Source: Flavobacterium buctense (GTDB lineage Bacteria; Bacteroidota; Bacteroidia; Flavobacteriales; Flavobacteriaceae). Taken from it: a stretch of 64,000 nt of DNA. Below, one piece after another: positions 1 to 9,309 of the stretch. The position numbers were made by a program, and so were the translations under genes. Positions within the stretch are counted from its first letter, which is position 1; each line of letters opens with the position of its first letter. The stretch lies in NCBI RefSeq assembly GCF_014486695.1, contig NZ_JACTAB010000002.1:248001-312000 (forward strand). Direction: 5' to 3'. The notes beneath the pieces were generated by a model. The model was not told the DNA's origin, did not search any database, and saw nothing but the letters and a program-made list of their open reading frames with translations.

Positions 1-1875
1 ATATGTTATGGAAGTAATCCTATAGTAATAGGAAACGCAACAGCTTCAAGTGGTGGAGATAATGTGATTACTTATAAATGGCAAGCCAATGGAGTTGATA
101 TTCCTAGCTCAAACACTGTAACTTTTGATCCACCACCAGGATTAACAACCACTACAATTTATACTCGATTTGCCAAAGATGGAACGTGCAATAACTTTAC
201 TCTTTCTTCCGGAAGTTGGACAGTTACGGTTTCAACTGCCAATACTTGGACAGGTTCAATCAATACAGATTGGACAACTGCATCAAATTGGTCTTGTGGA
301 GCAGTACCTACATCGGCTACTGATGTAACTATTAGTTCGGCAAGTAATTATCCTGAAATTTCTACTAATGTTTCAATAAATAGTTTGACTTTGGCTAGTA
401 CAACAACCTTGAAAGTAAATTCAGCCAGTAATTTAACAGTAACCAATTCCATCACCAACAACGGAACATTAACTCTAGAAAACAATGGAAACTTATTGCA
501 AGTAAATAATGTTGCCAATACCGGTTCGGGTTCTACCATAGTAAAAAGAAATTCAAATCCGTTAATTCGTTTAGATTATACTATGTGGTCATCACCGGTA
601 GCGAACCAAAATTTATTAAACTTTTCGCCTTTAACTTCTATTAGTCCAAATATTAGATTTTACACTTATAATCCTACGATAAATGCACCGGCAACAACAG
701 GTTTTTATCAATCGGTTGCTTCTCCATCTACCACACCTTTTGACATAGGGATAGGGTATTTGATTCGCTTACCATTCAATCATCCAACAGCAGCTACAGT
801 TTGGAATGGTCAATTTACAGGTACAGCCAACAATGGAACACAAAATATAACAATTTCTAATTCAGGCGACAGGTTTAATTCGGTTGGAAATCCATATCCA
901 TCACCAATTAGTATTTCTCAATTTGCCACTGATAATTCTAGCAATATAGAAACCTCAATTTATTTTTGGAGAAAAACCAACAATTCTTTTAGTCCATCTT
1001 ATTGTTCTTGGAACACAGCATCAAGTACTTTTAGTGATAATGGTGAAGCCTTTACCGAAAGTCCTTTAGGCGTAATTCAAACAGGTCAAGGGTTTTTAGT
1101 GCAAGCAAAATCAGGTGCCACCAATTTAGTATTCAACAATGGACAAAGAGTTGCTAATAATGCCAACCAATTTTTTAGAAATGCCAATACCACTCAAGAC
1201 GTAACTGAATCGAATAGATTTTGGTTAAACATGACAGGTGCAACTTCAGGATTTTCACAAACGGTTGTAGGTTATTTTACCAATGCTACCCTTGGTGCAG
1301 ATGATTTTGATAGTAAATATTTTAATGATGGTCCAATAGCTTTTACTTCGGTAATTGACAATCAGGATTATGTAATCCAAGGACGACCAGTGCCGTTTAC
1401 TACTGCTGATGTTGTGGCAATGAAATACAAAGTAGCAACTGCAGGAACGTATTCAATTGCGATAGACCATGTTGATGGTTTGTTTTCTGAAAATCAAGCC
1501 ATTTACCTTAGAGATAACTTAACGGCTACAATTCATGATTTAACTACAGGAGCTTATAATTTCAATTCAGATGCCGGAACATTTGCAGAACGATTTGAAG
1601 TTTTATATCAATTGCCATTAGGGGTTGAAAATCCGTCATTCACTGCAGATCAAGTTGTTGTTTACAAAAATGAGGCAAATCAAATAGTGATTAGTTCAGG
1701 AAATGTAATCATGGAATCGGTAAAAGTATTTGATATTAGGGGAAGATTATTAATTGAGTCAAAAAACATCAATGCCTCTCAAACTGCAATCAACGTAGGG
1801 TCGTCAACTGAAGTTTTATTAGTTCAAATTATTTCAAATGAAGGTCAAGTGGTGACTAAGAAAGTGATTAGATAA
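1..1875 (+). CDS. T9SS cargo protein, C-terminal part (5' end outside window), type C-like sorting domain
   Basis: The frame is open from base 1, so this is the 3' part of a longer secreted or surface protein; the first in-frame GTG at 64 is not a credible start. Low-complexity Thr/Ser/Asn-rich beta-type sequence is followed by a module with MWSSPV, GNPYPSP, IYFWRK, GQGFLV and FNNGQR. The last ~75 residues (VVYKN, SVKVFDIRGRLL, VTKKVIR-stop) resemble the type C T9SS sorting domain known from Flavobacterium, which directs export through the outer membrane and is then removed. The substrate or ligand is unknown. A strong terminator follows directly. Family identity of the tail is from memory of related sequences; secretion through T9SS is inferred. 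Confidence 0.75.
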   Translation: MCYGSNPIVIGNATASSGGDNVITYKWQANGVDIPSSNTVTFDPPPGLTTTTIYTRFAKDGTCNNFTLSSGSWTVTVSTANTWTGSINTDWTTASNWSCGAVPTSATDVTISSASNYPEISTNVSINSLTLASTTTLKVNSASNLTVTNSITNNGTLTLENNGNLLQVNNVANTGSGSTIVKRNSNPLIRLDYTMWSSPVANQNLLNFSPLTSISPNIRFYTYNPTINAPATTGFYQSVASPSTTPFDIGIGYLIRLPFNHPTAATVWNGQFTGTANNGTQNITISNSGDRFNSVGNPYPSPISISQFATDNSSNIETSIYFWRKTNNSFSPSYCSWNTASSTFSDNGEAFTESPLGVIQTGQGFLVQAKSGATNLVFNNGQRVANNANQFFRNANTTQDVTESNRFWLNMTGATSGFSQTVVGYFTNATLGADDFDSKYFNDGPIAFTSVIDNQDYVIQGRPVPFTTADVVAMKYKVATAGTYSIAIDHVDGLFSENQAIYLRDNLTATIHDLTTGAYNFNSDAGTFAERFEVLYQLPLGVENPSFTADQVVVYKNEANQIVISSGNVIMESVKVFDIRGRLLIESKNINASQTAINVGSSTEVLLVQIISNEGQVVTKKVIR

Positions 1876-1895
1876 GTACAAATTAGCACTAAATA

Positions 1896-1927
1896 AAAAA
1901 CTCCTCAATTTCTTGAGGAGTTTTTTA
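1896..1927 (+). terminator. Rho-independent terminator after the T9SS cargo gene
   Basis: Inverted repeat ACTCCTCAA / TTGAGGAGT with a short loop is followed by TTTTTTAT on the plus strand. An A-run on the other side means it can also serve the convergent small gene ending at 1928. Confidence 0.85.
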
Positions 1928-2137
1928 TTATACTTTTTTAGAATTTAGCTTCAATTTGTAAAAGGCAAAACTTAATCCTACTATTAATAACAAAATTAAT
2001 TTACTATTAATTGGAGCAGGAGCAGGATCACCACCCTCAAGACCACCTCCACCATCATCGTCTCCAGGTTGTGCAAACATGGTAAAATCAGATAATAAAA
2101 TTACTGACAATATGTAAAATTTAAATATGTTTTTCAT
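1928..2137 (-). CDS. Small secreted protein with Gly/Asp linker and C-terminal membrane tail
   Basis: This 69-residue protein has three parts: a signal peptide (residues 1-22, ending TMFAQ), a short linker PGDDDGGGGLEGGDPAPAP, and a C-terminal hydrophobic helix (about 44-61) ending in Lys-rich residues. Short proteins of this plan, with a Pro-Ile-Asp/Asn motif just before the terminal helix, recur in Flavobacteria. I recall them being named PID-CTERM-like in public annotation but cannot verify it. Here the motif is P-I-N. The arrangement resembles a protein-sorting or anchoring signal with almost no passenger. A near-consensus promoter element (TATATTTA on the minus strand, 2157-2164) lies just upstream. 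The function is unknown; it is a real gene by composition and topology. Confidence 0.65.
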   Translation of the reverse strand: MKNIFKFYILSVILLSDFTMFAQPGDDDGGGGLEGGDPAPAPINSKLILLLIVGLSFAFYKLKLNSKKV

Positions 2138-2212
2138 AACAAACTATTTCAAGCCGTAAATATAGTAATCATTTTTATACTTAAAAAATTTAGTATGTTT
2201 TTTTACCGTAAA

Positions 2213-3802
2213 TTAATCAAATTCAGAAGTAAAGAATAATTTAACATTCGGAAATTTGCTTTGTGTCATTTGAATCGTAAACTCTGAATCAGCTAAGAAA
2301 ACCAATTGACCGTATTTATCATGTGCCAAAAATTTTTGCTTGATTCTTTTAAATTCTTTAAACTCATCACTTTTTGGGTCTGTGGGTTTCACCCAACAAG
2401 CTTTATGTACCGGGAAATTTTCATAACTACATTTGGCACCATATTCATGTTCCAAACGGTATTGAATAACTTCATATTGTAAAGCTCCAACGGTTCCAAT
2501 AACTTTTCGGTTGTTCATTTCTAAAGTAAATAACTGCGCTACACCTTCATCCATTAACTGGTCAACACCTTTATCCAATTGTTTAGCTTTTAACGGATCA
2601 GCATTATTAATGTACCTGAAATGTTCGGGAGAAAAACTCGGTATTCCTTTAAAACTCATCACTTCTCCTTCGGTTAAAGTATCACCTATCTTGAAATTTC
2701 CGGTATCGTGTAAACCGACAATATCGCCGGGATACGAAATGTCTACAATCTCTTTCTTTTCCGCGAAAAAGGCATTCGGACTTGAGAATTTAAGGTTTTT
2801 ATTAAGTCTTACGTGTGTGTAAGGTTTATTTCTTTCAAAAGTACCCGATACAATTTTGACAAAAGCTAATCTATCTCTGTGCTTTGGATCCATATTAGCG
2901 TGTATTTTGAAAACGAAACCCGTCATTTTTTCTTCCTCGGGTTTAACCAATCTTGTTTCAGATTCTTTGGGTCTTGGTGTTGGTGCAATTGCAACAAAAC
3001 AATCTAATAATTCTCTAACACCAAAGTTATTCAAGGCCGAGCCAAAAAACACCGGTTGTAATGTGCCGTCCAAATAACTTTGTCTGTCAAATGCCGGATA
3101 AACTTCCGAGATCAATTCGAGCTCTTCTCTTAGTTTTATCGCTGGTTTTTCGCCAATAATTTTTTCTAATTCCGGACTTTCAATATCTGAAAAAGCAATA
3201 GTGTCTTCAATGTTTTTTCGGCTATCGCCACTAAAAAGATTGATGTTTTGTTCCCAAATATTATAAATTCCTTGAAAATCATACCCCATACCAATAGGAA
3301 AACTCAAAGGCGTAACCGTTAAGCCTAATTTTTGCTCCACTTCATCCATCAAATCAAAAGCATCTTTTCCTTCTCGGTCTAATTTATTGATGAATACGAT
3401 GATGGGAATCTTACGCATTCTGCAAACTTCTACCAATTTTTCGGTTTGTTCTTCAACGCCTTTAGCGACGTCTATTACAACAATTACGCTATCAACCGCT
3501 GTCAAAGTTCTGAATGTATCTTCAGCAAAATCCTTGTGACCAGGTGTGTCGAGAATGTTAATCTTTTTGTCTTTATAATTAAAAGCCAAAACGGAAGTCG
3601 CTACTGAAATTCCTCTCTGACGCTCAATTTCCATAAAATCGGAAGTGGCCCCTTTTTTAATCTTATTGTTCTTAACCGCTCCGGCTTCTTGAATTGCACC
3701 ACCAAAAAGCAATAGCTTTTCAGTTAATGTAGTCTTTCCGGCATCGGGATGCGAAATAATTCCAAAAGTTCTGCGGCGTTGTATTTCTTTTAAAAAACTC
3801 AT
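2213..3802 (-). CDS. prfC: Peptide chain release factor 3 (RF3)
   Basis: This 529-residue translational GTPase recycles RF1/RF2 from the ribosome after peptide release. The G domain is at the N terminus: SHPDAGKTTLTEKLL (P-loop, residue ~18), RGISVATSV (switch I region), DTPGHKDFAEDTFR (G3) and NKLDREGKD (G4). Domain II and a C-terminal domain follow, with the normal RF3 length. The N terminus MSFLKEIQRRRTFGIISHPD matches the family start. A consensus promoter element TATTTTTG lies 20 bp upstream. It is monocistronic and divergent from the PPIase operon. Confidence 0.95.
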   Translation of the reverse strand: MSFLKEIQRRRTFGIISHPDAGKTTLTEKLLLFGGAIQEAGAVKNNKIKKGATSDFMEIERQRGISVATSVLAFNYKDKKINILDTPGHKDFAEDTFRTLTAVDSVIVVIDVAKGVEEQTEKLVEVCRMRKIPIIVFINKLDREGKDAFDLMDEVEQKLGLTVTPLSFPIGMGYDFQGIYNIWEQNINLFSGDSRKNIEDTIAFSDIESPELEKIIGEKPAIKLREELELISEVYPAFDRQSYLDGTLQPVFFGSALNNFGVRELLDCFVAIAPTPRPKESETRLVKPEEEKMTGFVFKIHANMDPKHRDRLAFVKIVSGTFERNKPYTHVRLNKNLKFSSPNAFFAEKKEIVDISYPGDIVGLHDTGNFKIGDTLTEGEVMSFKGIPSFSPEHFRYINNADPLKAKQLDKGVDQLMDEGVAQLFTLEMNNRKVIGTVGALQYEVIQYRLEHEYGAKCSYENFPVHKACWVKPTDPKSDEFKEFKRIKQKFLAHDKYGQLVFLADSEFTIQMTQSKFPNVKLFFTSEFD

Positions 3803-3822
3803 GATTTTCGATAAATTGTCTG

Positions 3823-3830
3823 CAAAAATA
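3823..3830 (-). promoter_or_regulatory. Promoter -7 element upstream of prfC
   Basis: The minus strand reads TATTTTTG, a match to the Bacteroidota -7 consensus TAnnTTTG. It lies 21 bp before the prfC ATG, so the leader would be only about 14 nt. I do not see a clear -33 TTG. Confidence 0.5.
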
Positions 3831-3936
3831 CTATTATTTACTCATTATTTAGGCATGTATTTTGGCTCAGTTTTTTAGAATAAAAAATAAGGTAAAAGTT
3901 CTGTTAATAAATTTTTGTTAATAGTAGGCTCGATAC

Positions 3937-3966
3937 TTGTATAATGTGTTTGAATTGTTACTTTTG
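3937..3966 (+). promoter_or_regulatory. Promoter of the PPIase/chaperone operon
   Basis: TTG (3937-3939), a 19-bp spacer and TACTTTTG (3959-3966) match the Bacteroidota sigma-ABfr consensus exactly. Transcription would start near 3972, leaving a leader of about 84 nt before the ATG at 4056. Confidence 0.75.
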
Positions 3967-4055
3967 TTGATTGATACCTTGATAAACCAAAGCAATTTTG
4001 GCCGTTCATGAAAACGAATATTTAATTGTAAATTTTTAATAGAAATTATAAAAGC

Positions 4056-6023
4056 ATGAGTTTAAAACAGTTTTTTTTAGGATTGTTCTTTTCAATGTCT
4101 CTTGCCACCATGGGGCAAAATAATGCAAAAGAAGTTTTGTTTACCGTTAATGATAAGCCTTATTATACAGATGAATTTGCAAGGGTTTACAAAAAGAACC
4201 TTGATTTAGTAAAAGACGAATCTCAAAAAGATTTAAACCAGTATCTAGAACTTTTCGTGGGTTACAAATTAAAAGTCAACAAGGCCTACAAATTAGGGTT
4301 ACAAGACAATTCAAAATACCAAAATGAATTAAAATCTTACCGAACACAATTGGCCAAAAACTATTTCAACGATACCAAAATCACCCAAGCCTTGGTGGAG
4401 GAAGGATACAATAGGCTTCAAAAAGAAGTTAAAGCTTCTCATATCTTGATTTTAGTCGATGAAAATGCTTCTCCAGAAGATACTTTAAAAGCTTACAAGA
4501 AAATAGAAGACATTAGTAAAAAAGCATTAGCAGGAGAAGATTTCGGAGCTTTAGCGGTTCAATATTCCGAAGACCCATCCGCCAAAGAAAACAAAGGTGA
4601 CTTAGGTTATTTCTCTGCTTTTAGAATGGTTTATGCATTTGAAAGTGCTGCTTACAATACACCAAAAGGAAAAATTTCAAAAATTATCAGAACACGTTTC
4701 GGTTTTCATATTCTAAAAGTGGAAGATGTTAGAAATAACCGTGGTGAGGTAACGGTGGCTCACATCATGATTTTAAATCCAAAACCGGAAGATACAGATC
4801 AAGATAAAGCTAAAAATACCATCAACGATATTTATAAAAAAATCCAACAAGGAGAGAAGTTTGAGGATTTAGCCAAACAATTTTCTGAAGATAAATCATC
4901 TTCTTCTAAAGGCGGTGTTTTAAACAAATTTAGTTCAGGTCAATTGAGTTCGGAAGAATTTGAAAGCGTTGCGTTCTCTTTATCAACACCAAATGAAATT
5001 TCAAAGCCATTCCAATCTCAATTTGGATGGCACGTGGTAAAGTTGATTCAGAAACATCCGGTTCGTACTTTAGACGAAATGAAAATTGAACTTGAAGGTA
5101 AAATCGGGAAAGATGACCGTTCGAAGAAAATTACGGCTTCTTTAAACGAAAAATTAAGAAAGAAATATACTTTCAAAAGAGACAACAAGCAATATGCGAT
5201 TATTTCAAAACTGGTTACCGATGACTTTTATGAGGCAAAGTGGAAGCAACCGGAGAATAGTAATAAGTATACCAATACTTTGTTAACCATCAATACTAAA
5301 AAAATTGAAAGCAAAGAGTTTTTGCAATTTGTAGAAAAACAACAGAAATCAGGTACAGCGGTTAAGCCAATTACTAAACTTGTTGATGTTTTGTATGAGA
5401 AGTTTTTAGACAGTCAGTTGACGACTTATTACGATGATAATTTGGAAGCTGAGTTTTCTGATTTTGCTAACGTAATGGAAGAATACCGTGATGGTTTGTT
5501 ACTTTTTGACTTAATGGAGAAAGAGATTTGGGAAAGAGCCAAAACCGATACTATTGGATTGCAAAAGTTCTATGAAGAACACAAAACAGAACACCAATGG
5601 AAAAATAGAGTGGAAGCTACCATACTTTCTTCGACTAAAATGGAGGAAATCAAAAAAGCTTTGGCTTTATTAAAGAAAGGGACAGAAGTACAAGCGATAA
5701 AAGAAAAATTAAACGTTGGAGATGTTGTTAATGTAATGAGTAACAGCGGTGTGTTTGAAGAAGGAAATGACGCTTTGCCAAAAAGCACTAAGTTTGAAGT
5801 AGGTATTTCAGAAATTCAAAAAGAAGGCGAATACTATTTTGTCACCAAAGTAGATAAAGTAATGCCCAAAGGAATAAAAACTTTAGACGAATGCAAAGGA
5901 AAAATAGTGAACGATTATCAACAGTATTTGGAGCAAAGATGGGTTGACGATTTAAAACAAGAGTTCACTGTAAAAATTAACAAGGACGCGTTTGAAAAAG
6001 TAAAAAAACAGTTGAATCCATAA
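4056..6023 (+). CDS. Periplasmic peptidyl-prolyl isomerase with two parvulin domains
   Basis: 655 residues. Signal peptide at 1-20 (ending TMGQ). A SurA-type N-terminal helical region follows, then two parvulin (PpiC) rotamase domains at about 125-225 and 230-335. Each has the KASHILI / VAHIMIL opening strand, a KGDLGYF / KGGVLNKF turn and a closing FGFHILKV / FGWHVVKL strand. The C-terminal ~300 residues form a lysine- and glutamate-rich helical region of unknown fold. Proteins of this class fold and escort outer-membrane proteins in the periplasm. It is the first of three co-oriented chaperone-like genes, with the next start 1 bp after the stop. The parvulin assignment is firm; the client range is unknown. 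Confidence 0.9.
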   Translation: MSLKQFFLGLFFSMSLATMGQNNAKEVLFTVNDKPYYTDEFARVYKKNLDLVKDESQKDLNQYLELFVGYKLKVNKAYKLGLQDNSKYQNELKSYRTQLAKNYFNDTKITQALVEEGYNRLQKEVKASHILILVDENASPEDTLKAYKKIEDISKKALAGEDFGALAVQYSEDPSAKENKGDLGYFSAFRMVYAFESAAYNTPKGKISKIIRTRFGFHILKVEDVRNNRGEVTVAHIMILNPKPEDTDQDKAKNTINDIYKKIQQGEKFEDLAKQFSEDKSSSSKGGVLNKFSSGQLSSEEFESVAFSLSTPNEISKPFQSQFGWHVVKLIQKHPVRTLDEMKIELEGKIGKDDRSKKITASLNEKLRKKYTFKRDNKQYAIISKLVTDDFYEAKWKQPENSNKYTNTLLTINTKKIESKEFLQFVEKQQKSGTAVKPITKLVDVLYEKFLDSQLTTYYDDNLEAEFSDFANVMEEYRDGLLLFDLMEKEIWERAKTDTIGLQKFYEEHKTEHQWKNRVEATILSSTKMEEIKKALALLKKGTEVQAIKEKLNVGDVVNVMSNSGVFEEGNDALPKSTKFEVGISEIQKEGEYYFVTKVDKVMPKGIKTLDECKGKIVNDYQQYLEQRWVDDLKQEFTVKINKDAFEKVKKQLNP

Positions 6024-6024
6024 A

Positions 6025-6873
6025 ATGATTAGAAATAGCTTTTTCTTGGTACTGACTTTATTTTGTTCTTGTAATTATTTTCAGCCGGAACAGAAACTAG
6101 AATCGATTGCCAGAGTAGGAAAAAGTTATTTGTATAAAAGCGATATCACTACTTTAGTTCCGACCGGGACTTCAAAAGAAGACAGTGTTTTAATCGTTAG
6201 GGATTTTATCAATCGCTGGGCAAGTCAAAAGCTGCTAATCGAAGCCGCCGAAAGAAACTTAAGTGATAAGAAAAAGACGGAATACAATGCTTTAATTAAA
6301 CAATATAAAATAGATTTATATACCAAAGCGTATATAGAAGAAGTGGTTAAAAACAACGTAGATACTTTAGTAACCCAGCAAGAGTTAAAAAAATACTACG
6401 ACGAAAATAAGGAGAATTTCAAAACCAACGGAACTTTAGTTCGACTTCGGTTCATTAATTTGGCCAAAGATAATCCTCGTTTTGCCACCATTAGAAGTAA
6501 GTTCTTTGATTATAATAAGAAAGACAAAAAGTTTTGGGATACCTATGCTTTACAATTTAAAAGCTTTGCTTTGAATGACACCATATGGGTTGACATGAGC
6601 CAAGTTTATGTCAAGTTGCCGGTAATCAATCCGGAAAACAGAGATGACTATATTCAACCCGGGAGAAAAGCCGAAATTCGGTCAAACGACGATGTCTATT
6701 TAATTAAAATCACCAATGTGATTGATAAAAATCAAATTTCACCATTTGAATACATCAAACCCACTTTGAAAGAAGTTATATTAAACAAAAGAAAACTAGA
6801 ATTAATAAAGAAATTTGAAAAAGAGATTACCGATGATGCCATTAAAAACAAGGATTATGAAATTTATAAATAG
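6025..6873 (+). CDS. SurA-like lipoprotein without a recognisable parvulin domain
   Basis: 282 residues. An N-terminal signal with a Cys-containing end (TLFCSCNY) suggests lipidation. The N-terminal part (RVGKSYLYKSDITTLVP, then DFINRWASQKLLIEAAERN) looks like the helical chaperone segment of SurA/PpiD proteins. A Lys/Glu-rich second half follows. Unlike its neighbours it lacks the HILI / GDLGYF / FGWHVVK hallmarks of parvulins, so it is probably a pure chaperone or scaffold. It begins 1 bp after the upstream stop and overlaps the next gene's start by 17 bp, so the three are translated as one operon. Chaperone function is inferred from this position and the N-terminal similarity. Confidence 0.75.
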   Translation: MIRNSFFLVLTLFCSCNYFQPEQKLESIARVGKSYLYKSDITTLVPTGTSKEDSVLIVRDFINRWASQKLLIEAAERNLSDKKKTEYNALIKQYKIDLYTKAYIEEVVKNNVDTLVTQQELKKYYDENKENFKTNGTLVRLRFINLAKDNPRFATIRSKFFDYNKKDKKFWDTYALQFKSFALNDTIWVDMSQVYVKLPVINPENRDDYIQPGRKAEIRSNDDVYLIKITNVIDKNQISPFEYIKPTLKEVILNKRKLELIKKFEKEITDDAIKNKDYEIYK

Positions 6874-8263
6874 CCAACTGATAGTAGCAGTTATTGCTGC
6901 AATTTTTACAGTGGGTTCTGCCAATGCTCAAGAAATAATTAAGGATTCGGTAAAAACCGTTAAACCAACCAAATCCTCAAAAAAGGTTAAAGTCGACGGA
7001 ATCATAGCTACTGTTGGTGATTATATTGTTTTAGATTCAGATATTGACAAATCATTTTTAGAATTATCCAGTCAAGGTCAATCTATAAAAGATATTACCC
7101 GTTGTCAAATGTTAGGCAAACTGTTAGAGGAAAAATTATACGCCCACCAAGCCATTCAGGACAGTATTGTTATCAAAGATGAAGAAGTTAAAGAAAAAAT
7201 GTCGGAGCAAATAGGCTACATGGTTGAGCAATTAGGTTCGATGGAAAAGGTAATTGAGTATTTCAAAAAAGACACCGAAGAAGATTTCAGAAGTGAGTTG
7301 TTTGACATCATCAAAACCAACAAATTGACTTCGGAAATGAGAAAGAAAATCATCGATGCCGTAGAAATTACACCCGAAGAAACCCGTAATTTTTTCAAGT
7401 CAATTCCGCAAGATGAGTTGCCGTTATTTGGTGCCGAAATGGAAGTAGCACAAATTGTAATTACCCCTAAAATCTCTCAAGATGAAAAACAAAGGGTTAT
7501 CAATCGCCTCAAAGAAATTAAGGCCGAAGTATTAGCCGGTTCTAGTTTTAAAACCAGAGCGGTTATTTATTCAGACGACAGAGGTTCGGCATCCAATGGT
7601 GGTTTTTACAAAATAAACCGAAAGACACAATTCGTAAAAGAGTTTAAAGATGTGGCATTTAGTTTAGGAGAAGGCGAAATTTCGGAACCTTTCGAAACAG
7701 AATACGGTTATCATATTATTATGGTTGAAAAAATAAAAGGACAAGAAGTAGAGTTAAGACATATTTTAATGATGCCCAAAGTGTCTGATCAAGCTTTGAA
7801 AGAAGCCAAAGAGAAAATCATCTCGATAAAAAATAAAATTGAAAGCGGTGAAATTACTTTTGCGGAAGCCGCCAAAACCATGTCTGATGAAAAAGAAACC
7901 AGAGCCAATGGCGGAACATTAATCAATCCGAAAACACAAGATACCCATTTCGAGTTGACTAAAATGGATCCGAGTTTGTACAGCGAGGTATCGAATTTAA
8001 AAGACAATGCTATAACTCCTCCAATTTTAGACGATGATCCAAGAACCGGTAAAAAATACAAAATAATCACCGTAACCAATAGAATTAACGAGCATACAGC
8101 TGATTACGCAAAAGACTATATCAAAATTAAAGATCTGGCCTTGAAAGAAAAACAAATCAAAGCTATTGGAAAATGGTCTGAAGAGAAAATCAAAGAAACC
8201 TACGTTAAAATTAATGGAGAATACGAAGACTGTTTGTTTATTAATAATTGGCAAAAAAAATAG
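6857..8263 (+). CDS. surA: SurA-type periplasmic chaperone/PPIase with two parvulin domains
   Basis: 468 residues from the ATG at 6857. I prefer it to the in-frame ATG at 6815 because it gives a clean signal peptide, MKFINSQLIVAVIAA to SANAQ. The SurA N domain starts with DGIIATVGDYIVLDSDIDK (about 45-65). Parvulin domain 1 is around 190-295 (MEVAQIVI, ASNGGFYK, YGYHIIMVE). Domain 2 is around 300-410 (ELRHILMMP, ANGGTLIN); its closing strand is less typical. A helical C-terminal segment returns to the N domain, as in SurA. It likely chaperones outer-membrane barrels in the periplasm. Last of the chaperone trio and 61 bp upstream of moxR. SurA orthology is likely but not proven. Confidence 0.85.
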   Translation: MKFINSQLIVAVIAAIFTVGSANAQEIIKDSVKTVKPTKSSKKVKVDGIIATVGDYIVLDSDIDKSFLELSSQGQSIKDITRCQMLGKLLEEKLYAHQAIQDSIVIKDEEVKEKMSEQIGYMVEQLGSMEKVIEYFKKDTEEDFRSELFDIIKTNKLTSEMRKKIIDAVEITPEETRNFFKSIPQDELPLFGAEMEVAQIVITPKISQDEKQRVINRLKEIKAEVLAGSSFKTRAVIYSDDRGSASNGGFYKINRKTQFVKEFKDVAFSLGEGEISEPFETEYGYHIIMVEKIKGQEVELRHILMMPKVSDQALKEAKEKIISIKNKIESGEITFAEAAKTMSDEKETRANGGTLINPKTQDTHFELTKMDPSLYSEVSNLKDNAITPPILDDDPRTGKKYKIITVTNRINEHTADYAKDYIKIKDLALKEKQIKAIGKWSEEKIKETYVKINGEYEDCLFINNWQKK

Positions 8264-8288
8264 TATTTAAAATGTATATTGTACTTCT

Positions 8289-8334
8289 TAAATCTAATGT
8301 CTAATATCAAAAATCTTATATCAAATGTCTGATG
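8289..8334 (+). repeat. Quasi-repeat of TCTAATATCAAA type spanning the moxR start codon
   Basis: Successive 10-14-nt variants AAATCTAATG, TCTAATATCAAA, AATCTTATATCAAA and TGTCTGATG run up to and through the ATG at 8325. The same word family precedes hisS (28852-28911). Confidence 0.7.
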
Positions 8335-9278
8335 TTGCTGCCATTCAAAATTTAGTTCAAAAGCGGTTAGAACTTAAAAAAGAAATTGCTAAGATTATCG
8401 TAGGTCAAGACGAGGTGGTTGACCAAATCTTACTAAGTATATTTTCCGGCGGACATGCCTTGTTAGTAGGCGTTCCCGGATTGGCCAAGACGTTAATGGT
8501 TAATACTATTTCGCAAGCTTTAGGTTTGGATTTTAAGCGCATACAGTTCACCCCGGATTTAATGCCTTCTGATATTTTGGGAAGTGAAATTTTGGATGAA
8601 AACAGACAGTTCAAGTTCATTAAAGGACCAATTTTTGCCAATATCATTTTGGCCGACGAAATCAATAGAACACCCCCAAAAACTCAGGCTGCTTTACTAG
8701 AAGCAATGCAAGAACGCTCGGTGACGATTGCCGGTCAAAACTATAAATTAGCCTTACCTTATTTTGTTTTAGCAACGCAAAATCCAATTGAGCAAGAAGG
8801 AACTTATCCTTTGCCTGAAGCGCAATTAGACCGTTTTATGTTTGCCATAAAATTAGATTATCCTTCTTACCAAGAAGAAGTGCAAGTGGTAAAAAGCACG
8901 ACATCGGATGAAAAACCAGTCATCAATCCCTTATTTTCTGCACAAGAAATCATCGATTTCCAACACTTAATTCGACGCGTTCCGGTTGCAGACAACGTAA
9001 TTGAATATGCTGTGACTTTGGTTGGGAAAACGCGACCGAAAGGCAATTTAGCTTCTGAATATGTAAACAACTATTTGGATTGGGGCGCCGGACCGAGAGC
9101 TTCTCAGAACTTGATTCTAGCTGCCAAAGCTAATGCCGCTTTCAATGGAAAATTCTCTCCGGATATTGAAGATGTAAAAGCAGTAGCGACCGGAATTTTA
9201 CGCCACAGAATTATCAAAAACTACAAAGCCGACGCTGAAGGAATTACAGAAGAAATGATTATCGACAAGTTGCTGTAA
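8325..9278 (+). CDS. moxR: MoxR-type AAA+ ATPase
   Basis: 317 residues. Walker A LVGVPGLAKT (about residue 48), Walker B ANIILADEINR (about 109), sensor/arginine regions FVLATQNPIEQEGTYPLPEA and QLDRFMF, and the C-terminal helical lid with GAGPRASQNL. MoxR proteins are chaperone-like ATPases that usually work with DUF58 and VWA-domain proteins encoded next door to assemble or activate envelope complexes. Here none of those partners follows; the next genes are an acyltransferase and aconitase. It follows the SurA-like operon, suggesting a link to envelope protein quality control, but that is inference from position. Confidence 0.92.
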   Translation: MSDVAAIQNLVQKRLELKKEIAKIIVGQDEVVDQILLSIFSGGHALLVGVPGLAKTLMVNTISQALGLDFKRIQFTPDLMPSDILGSEILDENRQFKFIKGPIFANIILADEINRTPPKTQAALLEAMQERSVTIAGQNYKLALPYFVLATQNPIEQEGTYPLPEAQLDRFMFAIKLDYPSYQEEVQVVKSTTSDEKPVINPLFSAQEIIDFQHLIRRVPVADNVIEYAVTLVGKTRPKGNLASEYVNNYLDWGAGPRASQNLILAAKANAAFNGKFSPDIEDVKAVATGILRHRIIKNYKADAEGITEEMIIDKLL

Positions 9279-9309
9279 ATTGATTTCAATATTTTATTAC
9301 ATTTAGAAG

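Noticed and set aside
6815..6856. Earlier ATG for the SurA-like gene
   Set aside because: It adds a Lys/Arg-rich stretch ahead of an otherwise clean signal peptide and lies deeper within the preceding gene.
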